A stretch of DNA of 64,000 nt. Origin: an uncultured Afifella sp. (lineage in GTDB: Bacteria; Pseudomonadota; Alphaproteobacteria; Rhizobiales; Afifellaceae). A program made the position numbers and the translations under genes. Within the stretch, counting starts at the first letter, position 1. Each line of letters starts with the position of its first letter. The stretch covers positions 1 to 64,000 of the forward strand of contig CAMYKZ010000014.1 of NCBI GenBank assembly GCA_947259045.1. Reading direction: 5' to 3'. The notes under the pieces were generated by a model. The model ran no database searches, was not told the DNA's origin, and was given only the letters and a program-made list of their open reading frames with translations. Positions 27,250 to 36,621 of this stretch are shown one piece after another.

Positions 27250-27954
27250 ATGCAGCTGAAAGGTGAGTATCAGATTGCCGCTCCGCGGGAGCGGGTCTGG
27301 GCGATGCTGAACGATGCCGACGTGTTGCGCGCCTGCATTCCGGGCTGCGAGAGCCTTGAGGCGGACGGTCCGGAAGCCTTCAAGGCAAAGGTGACCACCA
27401 AGATCGGCCCGGTCAAGGCGACCTTCAACGGCGCTGTGACGCTCAGCAACATGAACCCGCCGGCAAGTTACACCATTACCGGCGAAGGCAAGGGCGGCGT
27501 TGCCGGATTTGCCAAGGGCGGCGCCGATATCGATCTGGCCGAAGACGGCGATGCGACAATCCTGACCTATACCGCAGACGCCCAGGTGGGCGGCAAACTG
27601 GCTCAGCTTGGCGGCCGGCTGATTGAATCCACGGCCCGGAAGATGGCCGACCAGTTCTTCGGAAAATTCGTGAAAATGGCAGGCGGCGACGTGGCCGAGC
27701 CCGTTTCTGAAGCGGCTGAAAGTGAAGAAGAGGGCGTTGTATTCGCTGCCATGCACAAGGTGGAAGATGCCGCCTCCGATGCGCTCCACGGCGCCGAGGA
27801 CGTCGTGGCCGACGCTGCGCACCAGATTTCCGATGCGGCTCACAAGGCGGAAGAAAGCCTGGAGCGTGAAGCCGCGGCCGGAACCCTTGGCGGACCGATC
27901 GTCTGGGGCCTGCTGGTGCTGGCGGCCATCATATTGTTCTATCTGATTTTCTGA
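27250..27954 (+). CDS. coxG: CoxG-like membrane-anchored SRPBCC protein
   Basis: First gene of a molybdenum-hydroxylase operon. Residues about 1-145 form an SRPBCC/START-type hydrophobic pocket ([44 protein letters not shown]). Residues about 155-215 are an Ala/Asp/His-rich amphipathic helix with recurring AA-x-x-A spacing, and the last 20 residues are one membrane helix ([20 protein letters not shown]). CoxG in CO dehydrogenases attaches the enzyme to the membrane and has been linked to quinone transfer. An alternative ATG at 27223 would add nine residues. coxS follows after 35 bases. Confidence 0.88.
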   Translation: MQLKGEYQIAAPRERVWAMLNDADVLRACIPGCESLEADGPEAFKAKVTTKIGPVKATFNGAVTLSNMNPPASYTITGEGKGGVAGFAKGGADIDLAEDGDATILTYTADAQVGGKLAQLGGRLIESTARKMADQFFGKFVKMAGGDVAEPVSEAAESEEEGVVFAAMHKVEDAASDALHGAEDVVADAAHQISDAAHKAEESLEREAAAGTLGGPIVWGLLVLAAIILFYLIF

Positions 27955-27989
27955 CCGGGCACATGAAGACAAAACTGGAGGAGTAACCA

Positions 27990-28463
27990 ATGGCGAATGT
28001 AACAATGACGGTGAACGGGAGGTCCGTCTCCAAATCCGTCGAAGACCGCACCCTGCTGGTGCAGTTTCTTCGCGATGAACTGGGCCTGACGGGCACCCAT
28101 GTCGGTTGCGATACGTCGCAGTGCGGGGCCTGTGTCGTTCATATTGATGGCAAGTCCGTCAAATCCTGCACCGCATTGGCGGTCCAGGCCGAAGGGGCCG
28201 AGGTGACGACGATCGAAGGTCTCGCCAACGGCGGCGATCTGCATCCGGTACAGGCGGCGTTCCGTGAGCATCACGGGCTGCAGTGCGGTTTCTGCACCCC
28301 GGGCATGATCATGTCGGCCGTTGACATGATCAACCGCCACGGCGCCGGCAATCTCGACGAAACGACGGTTCGCGAAGAGCTGGAAGGCAATATCTGCCGC
28401 TGTACCGGTTACCACAATATCGTCAAGGCGATCGTTGCCGCATCAAACCAGATGGCTGGCTGA
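27990..28463 (+). CDS. coxS: 2Fe-2S small subunit of a molybdenum hydroxylase (CoxS-like)
   Basis: Electron-transfer subunit of 157 residues carrying two 2Fe-2S clusters. The plant-ferredoxin-type cluster is ligated by [21 protein letters not shown], and the second, on a four-helix bundle, by CGFCTPGM and [10 protein letters not shown]. All eight cysteines are present. It passes electrons from the molybdenum site to FAD in the medium subunit. The ribosome site GGAGGAG is strong. Gene order here is S-L-M, different from the M-S-L order of true CO dehydrogenase operons. Confidence 0.93.
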   Translation: MANVTMTVNGRSVSKSVEDRTLLVQFLRDELGLTGTHVGCDTSQCGACVVHIDGKSVKSCTALAVQAEGAEVTTIEGLANGGDLHPVQAAFREHHGLQCGFCTPGMIMSAVDMINRHGAGNLDETTVREELEGNICRCTGYHNIVKAIVAASNQMAG

Positions 28464-28544
28464 ACCCGTCATTAATTCAATTTCGACCGGCGCGCGGAAA
28501 ATCATCAACAACAGCGCAGCCGAACGACTACAGGAGGAAACCCG

Positions 28545-30884
28545 ATGGGTGTAGAAGGAATTGGCGCACGGGTGTTGCGCAAGGAAGACAAGAGATTTAT
28601 CAGCGGCAAGGGCCGCTATACCGATGACAAGACGGTTCCGGGCATGTGCCACGCTGCATTCGTGCGCTCGCCGCACGCCCATGCCAGGATCGGTTCGATC
28701 GATATTTCCGCAGCGGAAGCCATGCCCGGCGTGATCGGCGTGCTCAACGGCACACAGCTTGCCGCCGACGGCATCGGCAACCTGATCTGCGGCTGGATGA
28801 TCCATTCCAAGGACGGCACGCCGATGAACATGGGCGCGTGGCCGGCTTTGGCCTCTGAAGTCGTCCGCCATGTCGGCCAGGCGGTTGCAGTCGTCGTTGC
28901 CGAGACCCAGGCCCAGGCCCGCGACGCTGCTGAAAAAGTTGAGATTGACTGGCAGGAACTGCCGGCCGTCGTCGACGGACCCAAGGCGCTCGAAGCCGGC
29001 GCGCCTCAGCTTCATCCTGAAGCGCCGAACAATCTGATTTATGACTGGGAAATCGGTGACGGCGCCGGCACCGATGCCGCCCTTGCCGGTGCCGCCCATG
29101 TCACGACAATGGAAATCACCAACAACCGGCTCGTGCCCAATGCGATGGAACCGCGCTCGGCGCTGGCCGTCTACGATAGTGCTGAAGAGCATTACACCTT
29201 GTGGACGACAAGCCAGAACCCGCATGTGGCGCGACTGGTCCTTTCAGCCTTCTATCAGGTGGCGCCGGAACACAAACTGCGGGTGATCGCTCCTGACGTC
29301 GGCGGCGGATTCGGCTCCAAGATCTATATCTATCCGGAAGAAATCGTCTGCCTGTGGGCGTCGAAGAAAACCGGCGTGCCGGTCAAATGGACGTCGGACC
29401 GCACCGAGGCCTTCCTGACCGATGCCCATGGCCGGGACCATGTATCGACCGCGCAGATCGGCTTTGACGCCGACAACAAGATCGTCGGGCTGAAGGTCGA
29501 TACGATCGCCAATCTCGGCGCCTACATGTCGCTGTTTTCGTCTTCGGTGCCGACTTACCTCTACGCGACCTTGCTGTCGGGCCAGTACAATATCAAAAAT
29601 ATTCACTGCAATGTCCGCACCGTCTACACCAATACGGTTCCGGTTGACGCCTACCGCGGCGCCGGGCGTCCTGAAGCCACCTATCTGGTTGAACGGATCA
29701 TGGAAACGGCCGCGCGAGAGCTTGGTGTGTCTCCGGCCGAACTCCGGCGGAAAAACTTCATCACCGAGTTCCCGCACCAGACGCCGGTGATCATGGCCTA
29801 TGATGCCGGCGATTATGAAGCCTCGCTGAGTGCCGCCATGGCGGCGTCCGATTATGACGGTTTCCCGGCCCGAAAGGCGGAAGCCGAAGGCCGCGGCATG
29901 AAACGCGGCATCGGCATGTCGTGTTACATCGAAGCCTGCGGCATCGCACCCTCCCAAGCGGTCGGGTCTCTGGGCGCCGGCGTCGGTCTTTGGGAAAGTG
30001 CCGAAGTGCGGGTCAATCCGGTCGGCACGATCGAGGTTCTCACCGGCTCGCACAGTCACGGCCAGGGCCATGAGACGACCTTCGCCCAATTGGTCTCCGA
30101 CCGCTTCGGCCTGCCGACCGACAGCATCCAGATCGTCCACGGCGATACCGACAAGGTGCAGTTCGGCATGGGCACCTACGGTTCGCGCTCCGGCGCGGTC
30201 GGCATGTCGGCCATCGTCAAGGCGCTCGACAAGGTTGAAGCCAAGGCGAAGAAGATCGCCGCCCACCTGCTTGAGGCGTCTGAGAACGATATCGAAATCT
30301 CAGGCGGCGAGGTCAGCGTTGCCGGCACCGACAAGAAACTCGGCTGGCACGAGGTCTGCCTCGGGGCCTATACGGCGCACAATCTGCCCGAAGGCATGGA
30401 GCCTGGCCTGAAGGAGGGGGCGTTCTACGATCCGACCAACTTCACCTTCCCGGCCGGCTGTTATATCTGCGAAGTGGAAGTCGATCCCGCAACCGGCCAT
30501 GTCGAGATCGTCCAGTTCGTCGCAGCCGACGATTTCGGCCGGATCATCAATCCGATGATCGTCGAAGGCCAGGTCCATGGCGGTATCGCCCAGGGTGTCG
30601 GCCAGGCCTTGCTGGAAGGCGCTCATTACGATCAGAGCGGCCAGTTGGTGACGGCAAGCTACAATGATTATTGCATGCCGCGCGCCGACGACCTTCCATC
30701 GTTCCAGGTATCGACGACGGAAACCCTGTGCCCGGGCAATCCGCTCGGCATCAAGGGTTGCGGAGAGGCCGGAGCGATCGGTTCGCCGCCGGCGGTGATG
30801 AACGCCATCACCGATGCCATCGGCAACAATGATCTTTCGATGCCGGCCACGCCTGAAAAAGTCTGGGCGGCAGCCAGCAGGTAA
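28545..30884 (+). CDS. coxL: Molybdopterin-binding large subunit, form II CODH-like
   Basis: Catalytic subunit of a xanthine dehydrogenase-family hydroxylase, 779 residues. It binds molybdopterin cytosine dinucleotide (DVGGGFGSK, GSHSHGQGHETT, YGSRSGAVG) and carries the active-site Glu near GCGEAGAIGSPPAV close to the C-terminus. The substrate loop reads AYRGAGR at about residues 369-375. Genuine (form I) CO dehydrogenase has AYXCSFR there with the Cys that coordinates copper; this enzyme lacks that Cys and is therefore a form II enzyme whose substrate is not known. Start has an AGGAGG ribosome site. Confidence 0.92.
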   Translation: MGVEGIGARVLRKEDKRFISGKGRYTDDKTVPGMCHAAFVRSPHAHARIGSIDISAAEAMPGVIGVLNGTQLAADGIGNLICGWMIHSKDGTPMNMGAWPALASEVVRHVGQAVAVVVAETQAQARDAAEKVEIDWQELPAVVDGPKALEAGAPQLHPEAPNNLIYDWEIGDGAGTDAALAGAAHVTTMEITNNRLVPNAMEPRSALAVYDSAEEHYTLWTTSQNPHVARLVLSAFYQVAPEHKLRVIAPDVGGGFGSKIYIYPEEIVCLWASKKTGVPVKWTSDRTEAFLTDAHGRDHVSTAQIGFDADNKIVGLKVDTIANLGAYMSLFSSSVPTYLYATLLSGQYNIKNIHCNVRTVYTNTVPVDAYRGAGRPEATYLVERIMETAARELGVSPAELRRKNFITEFPHQTPVIMAYDAGDYEASLSAAMAASDYDGFPARKAEAEGRGMKRGIGMSCYIEACGIAPSQAVGSLGAGVGLWESAEVRVNPVGTIEVLTGSHSHGQGHETTFAQLVSDRFGLPTDSIQIVHGDTDKVQFGMGTYGSRSGAVGMSAIVKALDKVEAKAKKIAAHLLEASENDIEISGGEVSVAGTDKKLGWHEVCLGAYTAHNLPEGMEPGLKEGAFYDPTNFTFPAGCYICEVEVDPATGHVEIVQFVAADDFGRIINPMIVEGQVHGGIAQGVGQALLEGAHYDQSGQLVTASYNDYCMPRADDLPSFQVSTTETLCPGNPLGIKGCGEAGAIGSPPAVMNAITDAIGNNDLSMPATPEKVWAAASR

Positions 30885-30953
30885 CACGTTCAATCAGCCT
30901 TCGATCCGTCGCGGATCGAAGGCGGCGAACAGAGAATTTGAAGGAAACCGACA

Positions 30954-31766
30954 ATGTATGAAACCAACTATCACAGGCCTTCAAGCCTTGCAGAAGCCGC
31001 GCAATTGTTTTCCGGCGCGGACGATGCGGCCTATCTGTCCGGTGGTCACACACTGATCCCGACCATGAAACAGCGCCTGGCGGCGCCATCCGATCTGATC
31101 GATCTGACCCGGATCGCCGAACTGACGGGCATCGACCAGTCCGGCGATACGCTGACCATCGGCGCGCTGACAACCCACGCTGAGGTGGCGGCATCGCCCG
31201 CCGTTCGCAGTGCTATCCCGGCCCTTGCCGATCTAGCCGGCTCAATCGGCGACAGCCAGGTCCGTCATCGCGGCACGATCGGCGGCTCAATCGCCAACAA
31301 CGATCCGGCGGCCGATTACCCGAGTGCCGCCCTGGCGCTGGTGGCGACCATCCATACCGATAAACGGTCCATCGCCGCCGATGATTTTTTCACGGGCCTT
31401 TATGACACCGCCCTCGAAGACGGTGAAATCGTCACCAAGATCACCTTCAAGGTGCCGGCGGAAGCCGGTTACGGGAAGTTCCGCAACCCGGCCTCGCGTT
31501 ATCCCATGGCCGGCGTCTTCATCGCCAAACATGGCGATGGCGTCCGTGTGGCGGTGACAGGTTCCGGCTCCGATGGCGTATTCCGCCTGGCGGATGCCGA
31601 AAGCGCCCTTGCCGGTGCGATATCGGCCGATGCGCTTTCCGCCCTCAACGTAGACGCCGGCGGACTGATGTCGGATATTCACGGCTCTGCCGCATACCGC
31701 GCCAACCTGATCAAGGTGATGGCTCAGCGCGCGGCCGGCAATATGGGCAAAGCAATTATCGTTTAG
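30954..31766 (+). CDS. coxM: FAD-binding medium subunit of the molybdenum hydroxylase (CoxM-like)
   Basis: A 270-residue flavoprotein subunit that receives electrons from the iron-sulfur subunit and hands them to an acceptor. The two FAD-binding loops are LSGGHTLIP near residue 28 and TIGGSIANNDPAADYPSAAL near residues 108-127; a CO_deh_flav C-terminal domain follows. It begins with the family-typical NYHRPSSLAEAAQL. It follows coxL after 69 bases and precedes a second SRPBCC gene by 11 bases. Confidence 0.93.
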   Translation: MYETNYHRPSSLAEAAQLFSGADDAAYLSGGHTLIPTMKQRLAAPSDLIDLTRIAELTGIDQSGDTLTIGALTTHAEVAASPAVRSAIPALADLAGSIGDSQVRHRGTIGGSIANNDPAADYPSAALALVATIHTDKRSIAADDFFTGLYDTALEDGEIVTKITFKVPAEAGYGKFRNPASRYPMAGVFIAKHGDGVRVAVTGSGSDGVFRLADAESALAGAISADALSALNVDAGGLMSDIHGSAAYRANLIKVMAQRAAGNMGKAIIV

Positions 31767-31777
31767 GAGGAAACACC

Positions 31778-32185
31778 ATGGCAGATGTCAAATTATCGAT
31801 ACCGGTTGCAGCTTCGACCGCGCAGGTCTGGGACACGATCGGTAATTTCAACGCGATGGCGGACTGGCATCCTGCCGTGGAACGGTCTGAACTGGAAGAC
31901 GGCGGCAGCGTCCGCCGCCTTCACCTGGTTGGCGGCGGCGAGATTGTGGAGAAACTGGAAGCCTCCAAAGACGGGCAGAGCTATACCTATTCCATTCTCG
32001 AAGGGCCGCTGCCGGTCATGAATTACACCAGCACGCTGCGGGTAGTCGAAGGCGCCGACGGCAAAGCCGAGGTGGAATGGTCGTCCGACTTCGATCCGGT
32101 CGGTTCTGCGGACGAAGCCGTCAAGGTCATGCAGGGCGTCTATCAGGCCGGCCTGGACAATCTGAAAAAGATGTTCGGCGGCTAG
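31778..32185 (+). CDS. SRPBCC (polyketide cyclase-like) protein
   Basis: A 135-residue soluble START-like protein (LSIPVAASTAQVWDTIGNFNAMADWHPAVERSEL at the start, SWSSDF-type strand and a C-terminal amphipathic helix). These proteins bind hydrophobic ligands in a deep pocket and some are enzymes. It is the last gene of the cox-like operon, 11 bases behind coxM, so it probably acts on the substrate or product of the hydroxylase or on a quinone. It is distinct from the coxG product: no membrane anchor. A terminator follows. Confidence 0.82.
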   Translation: MADVKLSIPVAASTAQVWDTIGNFNAMADWHPAVERSELEDGGSVRRLHLVGGGEIVEKLEASKDGQSYTYSILEGPLPVMNYTSTLRVVEGADGKAEVEWSSDFDPVGSADEAVKVMQGVYQAGLDNLKKMFGG

Positions 32186-32206
32186 ACTGCTCGATCTGAA
32201 AATATC

Positions 32207-32236
32207 AAAACGGACGGCTCAAGGGCCGCCCGTTTT
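32207..32236. terminator. Bidirectional intrinsic terminator
   Basis: AAAACGGACGGC pairs with GCCGCCCGTTTT around a TCAAGG loop (one A/C mismatch in 12), 21 bases after the SRPBCC stop. The A and T ends let it serve both the cox-like operon and the convergent cytochrome gene. Confidence 0.85.
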
Positions 32237-32270
32237 CATCTGCAGACTGGCGGTGCTCTTCCAGCCGGCG

Positions 32271-33119
32271 TTATTCAGCCGGCAGCGTTCTTGCATACGC
32301 GAGCAGATCGATAGAATCCTGCATCGGCATCGCCCGCAGCGAGATCATCTCCACGCCCGGATGGGCATTGCGGATCTTGTGCAGGGTTTCCCACGGATTG
32401 GCGTTTGCTTCCGTGCCGACATAACCGTGTTCCTTGTCATCGCCCCAGTCGAGCGCCCGGCCGTCAAAGCCATGACAGGCCGCACAAGTGGTCTGGAAGA
32501 TGGCTGCGCCGTGATCCGAGTTTCCATTCTTGACGTCGCCGCTTGCTGAATCGATGACAGCATCCATGTCATCAAGACCACCGGCAACGAAGGCTGCCAG
32601 ATAGGCCATCTGCTCGTCCGGAATCATGTCGGTGGTGAATCCGTGGGTGGCGTCCATCATCCGTGCTTTGATGGCGTCGACGCTGTTGCCGGCCGACGGC
32701 AGAACACCGCCAATACCGGTCTTGTATGAGCCGCTGCCATATTTGCCGTCAGCCCCCTTGTAATCCCAACCGTGGCAGGACTTGCAGCGCCAGGTGACCG
32801 CACCCGATTTCTCATTGCTGGCCGGCCATGCGGGATGCGTGCCTTCCGGTTCGTCAGCGTCCAGCGCACTGAACCAATTGTCATAAAGACGGCCGCCGCG
32901 CGACATGATCCAGGCATCGGTCGGCTGCGCTGGTGCGCCGTAGATATAGTCCTGATGATAGGATTCGTCCTCCCGGTCGGCGGCATAGCCAGGGCCTGCA
33001 CCCGGTATGGTCAATGCAAGCGCCATGATCATCGTCATCACGGCTGCGCCAGAACAACTCGAAACAACCGGTCGGCAGGTTGGCGAAACGCTATAGTCAG
33101 ATCTGATTTCCTGTCCCAT
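32271..33119 (-). CDS. Exported cytochrome c with two haem-binding motifs
   Basis: A 282-residue protein with an N-terminal hydrophobic export signal (about residues 24-47, ending GYAAD) and two CxxCH haem sites: CKSCH at 112-116 and CAACH at 212-216. The first haem domain reads WIMSRGGRLYDNWFSALD... THPAWP... HGWDYKGADG, a pattern seen in exported cytochromes of uncharacterised role. It probably works in the periplasm as an electron carrier. The ATG has GGAG eight bases upstream. It converges on the molybdenum-hydroxylase operon, which makes it a possible electron acceptor, but that is inference. Confidence 0.83.
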   Translation of the reverse strand: MGQEIRSDYSVSPTCRPVVSSCSGAAVMTMIMALALTIPGAGPGYAADREDESYHQDYIYGAPAQPTDAWIMSRGGRLYDNWFSALDADEPEGTHPAWPASNEKSGAVTWRCKSCHGWDYKGADGKYGSGSYKTGIGGVLPSAGNSVDAIKARMMDATHGFTTDMIPDEQMAYLAAFVAGGLDDMDAVIDSASGDVKNGNSDHGAAIFQTTCAACHGFDGRALDWGDDKEHGYVGTEANANPWETLHKIRNAHPGVEMISLRAMPMQDSIDLLAYARTLPAE

Positions 33120-33389
33120 GGTTCAGTCTCCGATCCCCGTTTTTGTGTGTCCGTTGTCAAATCACCGCATTGGCCGGAACTCCGGCTGTTGAATTATAGC
33201 GCGGCCCGAGATGGCAGGCGTTGATCCCTGTCAATCAACAAACCCGGCACCGAATTCCGCGTCTGCCTGTGCCTGCGCTGCGATCGCATGGCATTTTCGG
33301 TCAGCCATGAGCGGATATTGCAACCACGTGCAAGCATCGACAGCATTTGCTACACTGCCTTGTGAAATTTGCGACCTGGGAGGGCAACG

Positions 33390-35228
33390 ATGATTTCCAG
33401 AGCCTTGATGATCTTGATCTTGCTGATCGTTGCCGCGATTGGTGTTCCAGCCAATGCCCAGCAGGCTGCCGATAGTGTTGCGCCGGAGGCGGGCTCGCTG
33501 GCCGTGAGGGCCGAACGGCTGCCGGTGTCCGCCGAATTCGCCATGATCGCCGCTGCCAATCCGCTGGCCGTCGAAGCGGGTGCGCAAGTGCTGGCCGCCG
33601 GCGGAACGGCCGCGGATGCGGCGGTCGCCGTGCAATTGATGCTCGGCCTTGTCGAGCCGCAATCGTCCGGTCTCGGCGGCGGCGCGTTCCTGGTCTATTG
33701 GGATGCAGAGGCAAAAAGGCTGACAACGCTCGATGGCCGCGAAACCGCGCCCTCGGCCGCCACGCCGACGCTGTTCCAGGATGAGAGCGGCGAACCGCTG
33801 AAATTTTTCGACGCCGTCGTCGGCGGCCGGTCCGTCGGCGTGCCCGGCACGCCGAAACTTCTGGCCGAAATGCATGCCCGCTGGGGCAAGGCACAATGGG
33901 CGGACCTGTTGCAACCGGCGATCGCCAGGGCAGAAAACGGATTTGCCGTGTCGCCCCGCCTCAACGAACTGATCGCCGAGGACGGTGACCGGTTGAAGAC
34001 CGATCCTGTCGCGCGCGATTATTTCTTCGGCCCTGCCGGTGAACCGCTTCGGGTTGGCGTCGTCCTGAAAAATCCGGACTATGCCGCGACCGTGACGACA
34101 TTGGCGGAAAACGGCATGGACGCGTTTTATTCCGGGCCGCTGGCCGAAATGATTGTTGAAAAGGTCCAGAATGCCGATGGCAATCCCGGCGTTCTGGCGC
34201 TTGACGATCTCGCCGATTACCGGGTCGTGGAGCGCGCACCTGTCTGCGTGACCTACCGCATCTACGAGGTTTGCGGCATGGGCCCGCCATCGTCGGGTGC
34301 ACTGACGGTCGGTCAGATTCTCGGTCTGCTGCAGCCGTTCGACATGGCGTCCATGTCGCCGGACGACCCGCAGACCTGGCGGCTGATCGGCGATGCGTCG
34401 CGCCTCGCTTTTGCCGACCGCGGCCGCTACATGGCCGACAGTGATTTCGTGCCGATGCCGGTCAAGGGCCTGCTCGATCCGGCCTATCTGGCCGCCCGCG
34501 CGGAGCTGCTGCGTGGCGACAGGGCGCTGGAAAGCATCGAGGCCGGCACGCCTGAATGGGATCATGCACTTGATCTTGCCGACGACGAGGCGATCGAATT
34601 GCCGTCGACCAGCCATTTCGTCATCCAGGATCAGTTCGGCAACATCGTCTCCATGACGACGACGATCGAAAATGGCTTCGGGTCAAGATTGATGGTCGCG
34701 GGTTTCCTGCTCAACAACGAACTGACGGATTTTTCCTTCCGCAGCCACAAGGACGGTGTGCCGATCGCCAACCGGGTGGAACCCGGCAAACGGCCGCGCT
34801 CGTCGATGGCGCCGACCATCGTTCTGCAGGAGGGCACGCCCGTCCTGGCCGTCGGCTCGCCCGGCGGCAGCCGCATCATTCCCTATGTCGCCAAAACCCT
34901 GATCGCCATACTGGACTGGCGGCTTGATGTGCAGACCGCCATCGACATGCCGCATCTTGCCAATCGCTTCGGCACTTATGATCTGGAGAAGGGTACGGCG
35001 GCGGAGTTGATGCGGCCGGCGCTGGAGGCGCTGGGTTACAAGGTCAATGTGCGTGATCTCAATTCCGGGCTTCATGCCATTGCCCTTTGGGGCGACGACG
35101 TTCCTGCGGTCTCAGTGCTGGAAAGCGGTGCGCCCTATCTGGCCGGCGGCGGGGATTCGCGCCGCGAAGGCGTGGTGTTCGGACAGGGGGCTCTGAAATG
35201 CGAACCGGTGACTGCCTGTATCCGCTGA
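33390..35228 (+). CDS. ggt: Gamma-glutamyltransferase
   Basis: An exported Ntn-hydrolase that breaks gamma-glutamyl bonds in glutathione and related compounds. A signal peptide (about residues 1-23, ending ANAQQ) is followed by the proenzyme; autocleavage exposes the catalytic Thr near residue 407 (PSTSHFVIQD), giving large and small subunits. Supporting blocks are AADAAVAVQLMLGLVEPQSSGLGGGAF, NPDYAATV and the substrate-loop PRSSMAPTIV / GSPGGSRII. Length 612 is normal. Start ATG follows GGGAGGG. The next gene (importer binding protein) is 140 bases downstream in the same direction. Confidence 0.93.
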   Translation: MISRALMILILLIVAAIGVPANAQQAADSVAPEAGSLAVRAERLPVSAEFAMIAAANPLAVEAGAQVLAAGGTAADAAVAVQLMLGLVEPQSSGLGGGAFLVYWDAEAKRLTTLDGRETAPSAATPTLFQDESGEPLKFFDAVVGGRSVGVPGTPKLLAEMHARWGKAQWADLLQPAIARAENGFAVSPRLNELIAEDGDRLKTDPVARDYFFGPAGEPLRVGVVLKNPDYAATVTTLAENGMDAFYSGPLAEMIVEKVQNADGNPGVLALDDLADYRVVERAPVCVTYRIYEVCGMGPPSSGALTVGQILGLLQPFDMASMSPDDPQTWRLIGDASRLAFADRGRYMADSDFVPMPVKGLLDPAYLAARAELLRGDRALESIEAGTPEWDHALDLADDEAIELPSTSHFVIQDQFGNIVSMTTTIENGFGSRLMVAGFLLNNELTDFSFRSHKDGVPIANRVEPGKRPRSSMAPTIVLQEGTPVLAVGSPGGSRIIPYVAKTLIAILDWRLDVQTAIDMPHLANRFGTYDLEKGTAAELMRPALEALGYKVNVRDLNSGLHAIALWGDDVPAVSVLESGAPYLAGGGDSRREGVVFGQGALKCEPVTACIR

Positions 35229-35367
35229 GCAAAGCCTGACCATCCCGGTAGCCTGCCGGGCTGATATCGTGCGACATGTGCGGCAAAGTGCGCCCGTGTT
35301 CACGAAATTGTCGATTGAACTTCAACAGAAGCGCCTGCATCAGGGCGCCACAGAGGGAGTAAAAACC

Positions 35368-36585
35368 ATGTTGAAACAATTCACTGCCGGCCTGATCGCG
35401 CTGGCCGCCGCCGCATTGCCGGTCCGCGCCGCTGATCCGGACCCGGACAATTGGGATGCGGTGCTGGCGGAAGCAAAAGGCCAGACGATCTACTTCCACG
35501 CCTGGGGCGGCGAGCCGATCATCAATGATTATATCGCCTGGGCCGGCAACCAGGTCGAAGCGCGTTATGGCGTCAAGGTCGTTCATGTGAAGGTCGATGA
35601 CACGGCGTCGGTCGTCTCCAAGGTTCTGACGGAAAAGGCGGCCGGCCGCGACGAGGGCGGCGCTGTCGACCTGGTCTGGATCAATGGCGAAAATTTTGCC
35701 GCCATGAAACGCGAAGGCCTGCTGCTGCCGAAACCCTGGGCGACGCGCCTGCCGAGCTACAAATATGTCGATGTGGAAAACAAGCCGTCCGTGGCAGTGG
35801 ATTTCACCGTTCCCGTCGACGGCCTGCAGGCACCCTGGGGCATGGCCAAGATGATTTTCTTCCATGATACCGCCCGGCTAGAAAACCCGCCGAAATCGAC
35901 CGAGGCGCTTGGCCGCTGGATTGCCGAGAATCCGGGCCGCTTCACCTATCCGCAACCGCCCGATTTCATCGGCACGTCGTTTCTCAAACAGCTGCTGATC
36001 GATCTGACGCCCGATGCGGCGGTTCTGCAGGGGCCGGCGACGGATGAAAATTTCGGCCCTGCCACCGACCCGCTGTTTGCCTGGCTCGACGCGGCAAAGG
36101 ACAATCTGTGGCGAAAGGGCCGCACCTATCCGCAGAACATGAACGCCATGCGGCAATTGCTGGCCGACGATGAAGTGGCGATCGCCTTTGCGTTCAATCC
36201 GGCAACCGCATCGAACGCCATCGCCAACAATGAACTGCCCGACAGTGTGCGCAGTTTCGTGTTCGACGGCGGCACATTGGGCAACACCCACTTTCTCGCC
36301 GTTCCCTACAATGCCAACGGCAAGGCCGGCGGCATGGTGCTGGCCAATTTCATGATGTCGGCTGAAGCCCAGGTCCGCAAGCAGGATGCCGCCGTTTGGG
36401 GCGATCCGACTGTGCTGGCGGTGGAAAAACTGCCCGCCGAAGACCGCGCGCGCTTTGAAAGCCTTGATCTCGGTATCGCGACATTGAAGCCGGAAGAGCT
36501 TGGCCCGGTGCTGCCGGAACCGCACGATTCCTGGGTCAAGCGCATCGAGGCGGAATGGGCCCGCCGGTACGGCACCAGCCAGTAG
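35368..36585 (+). CDS. ABC importer substrate-binding protein (YnjB-like)
   Basis: A 405-residue periplasmic binding protein with a clear signal peptide (MLKQFTAGLIALAAAALPVRA, cleavage after VRA). It resembles the extracellular YnjB family: IYFHAWGGEPIINDYIAWAGNQV, DLVWINGENFAAMK and NPATASNAIANNELPDSVRSFVF. The ligand of this family is not settled; thiamine-like and other small molecules have been suggested. The ribosome site is GAGGGAG. Permease and ATPase genes follow directly and in the same reading phase, forming one importer. Confidence 0.85.
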   Translation: MLKQFTAGLIALAAAALPVRAADPDPDNWDAVLAEAKGQTIYFHAWGGEPIINDYIAWAGNQVEARYGVKVVHVKVDDTASVVSKVLTEKAAGRDEGGAVDLVWINGENFAAMKREGLLLPKPWATRLPSYKYVDVENKPSVAVDFTVPVDGLQAPWGMAKMIFFHDTARLENPPKSTEALGRWIAENPGRFTYPQPPDFIGTSFLKQLLIDLTPDAAVLQGPATDENFGPATDPLFAWLDAAKDNLWRKGRTYPQNMNAMRQLLADDEVAIAFAFNPATASNAIANNELPDSVRSFVFDGGTLGNTHFLAVPYNANGKAGGMVLANFMMSAEAQVRKQDAAVWGDPTVLAVEKLPAEDRARFESLDLGIATLKPEELGPVLPEPHDSWVKRIEAEWARRYGTSQ

Positions 36586-36621
36586 GCCGGGCTGCTGGTC
36601 TCGCGCGGGGATCATCCAGGA

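Noticed and set aside
27250-31766. Annotation of the operon as true aerobic CO dehydrogenase
   Set aside because: The large subunit lacks the AYXCSFR motif and the copper-binding Cys; no maturation genes are nearby.
33231-34616. A 461-codon open frame on the minus strand
   Set aside because: Antisense to gamma-glutamyltransferase; no ribosome site or recognisable domain.
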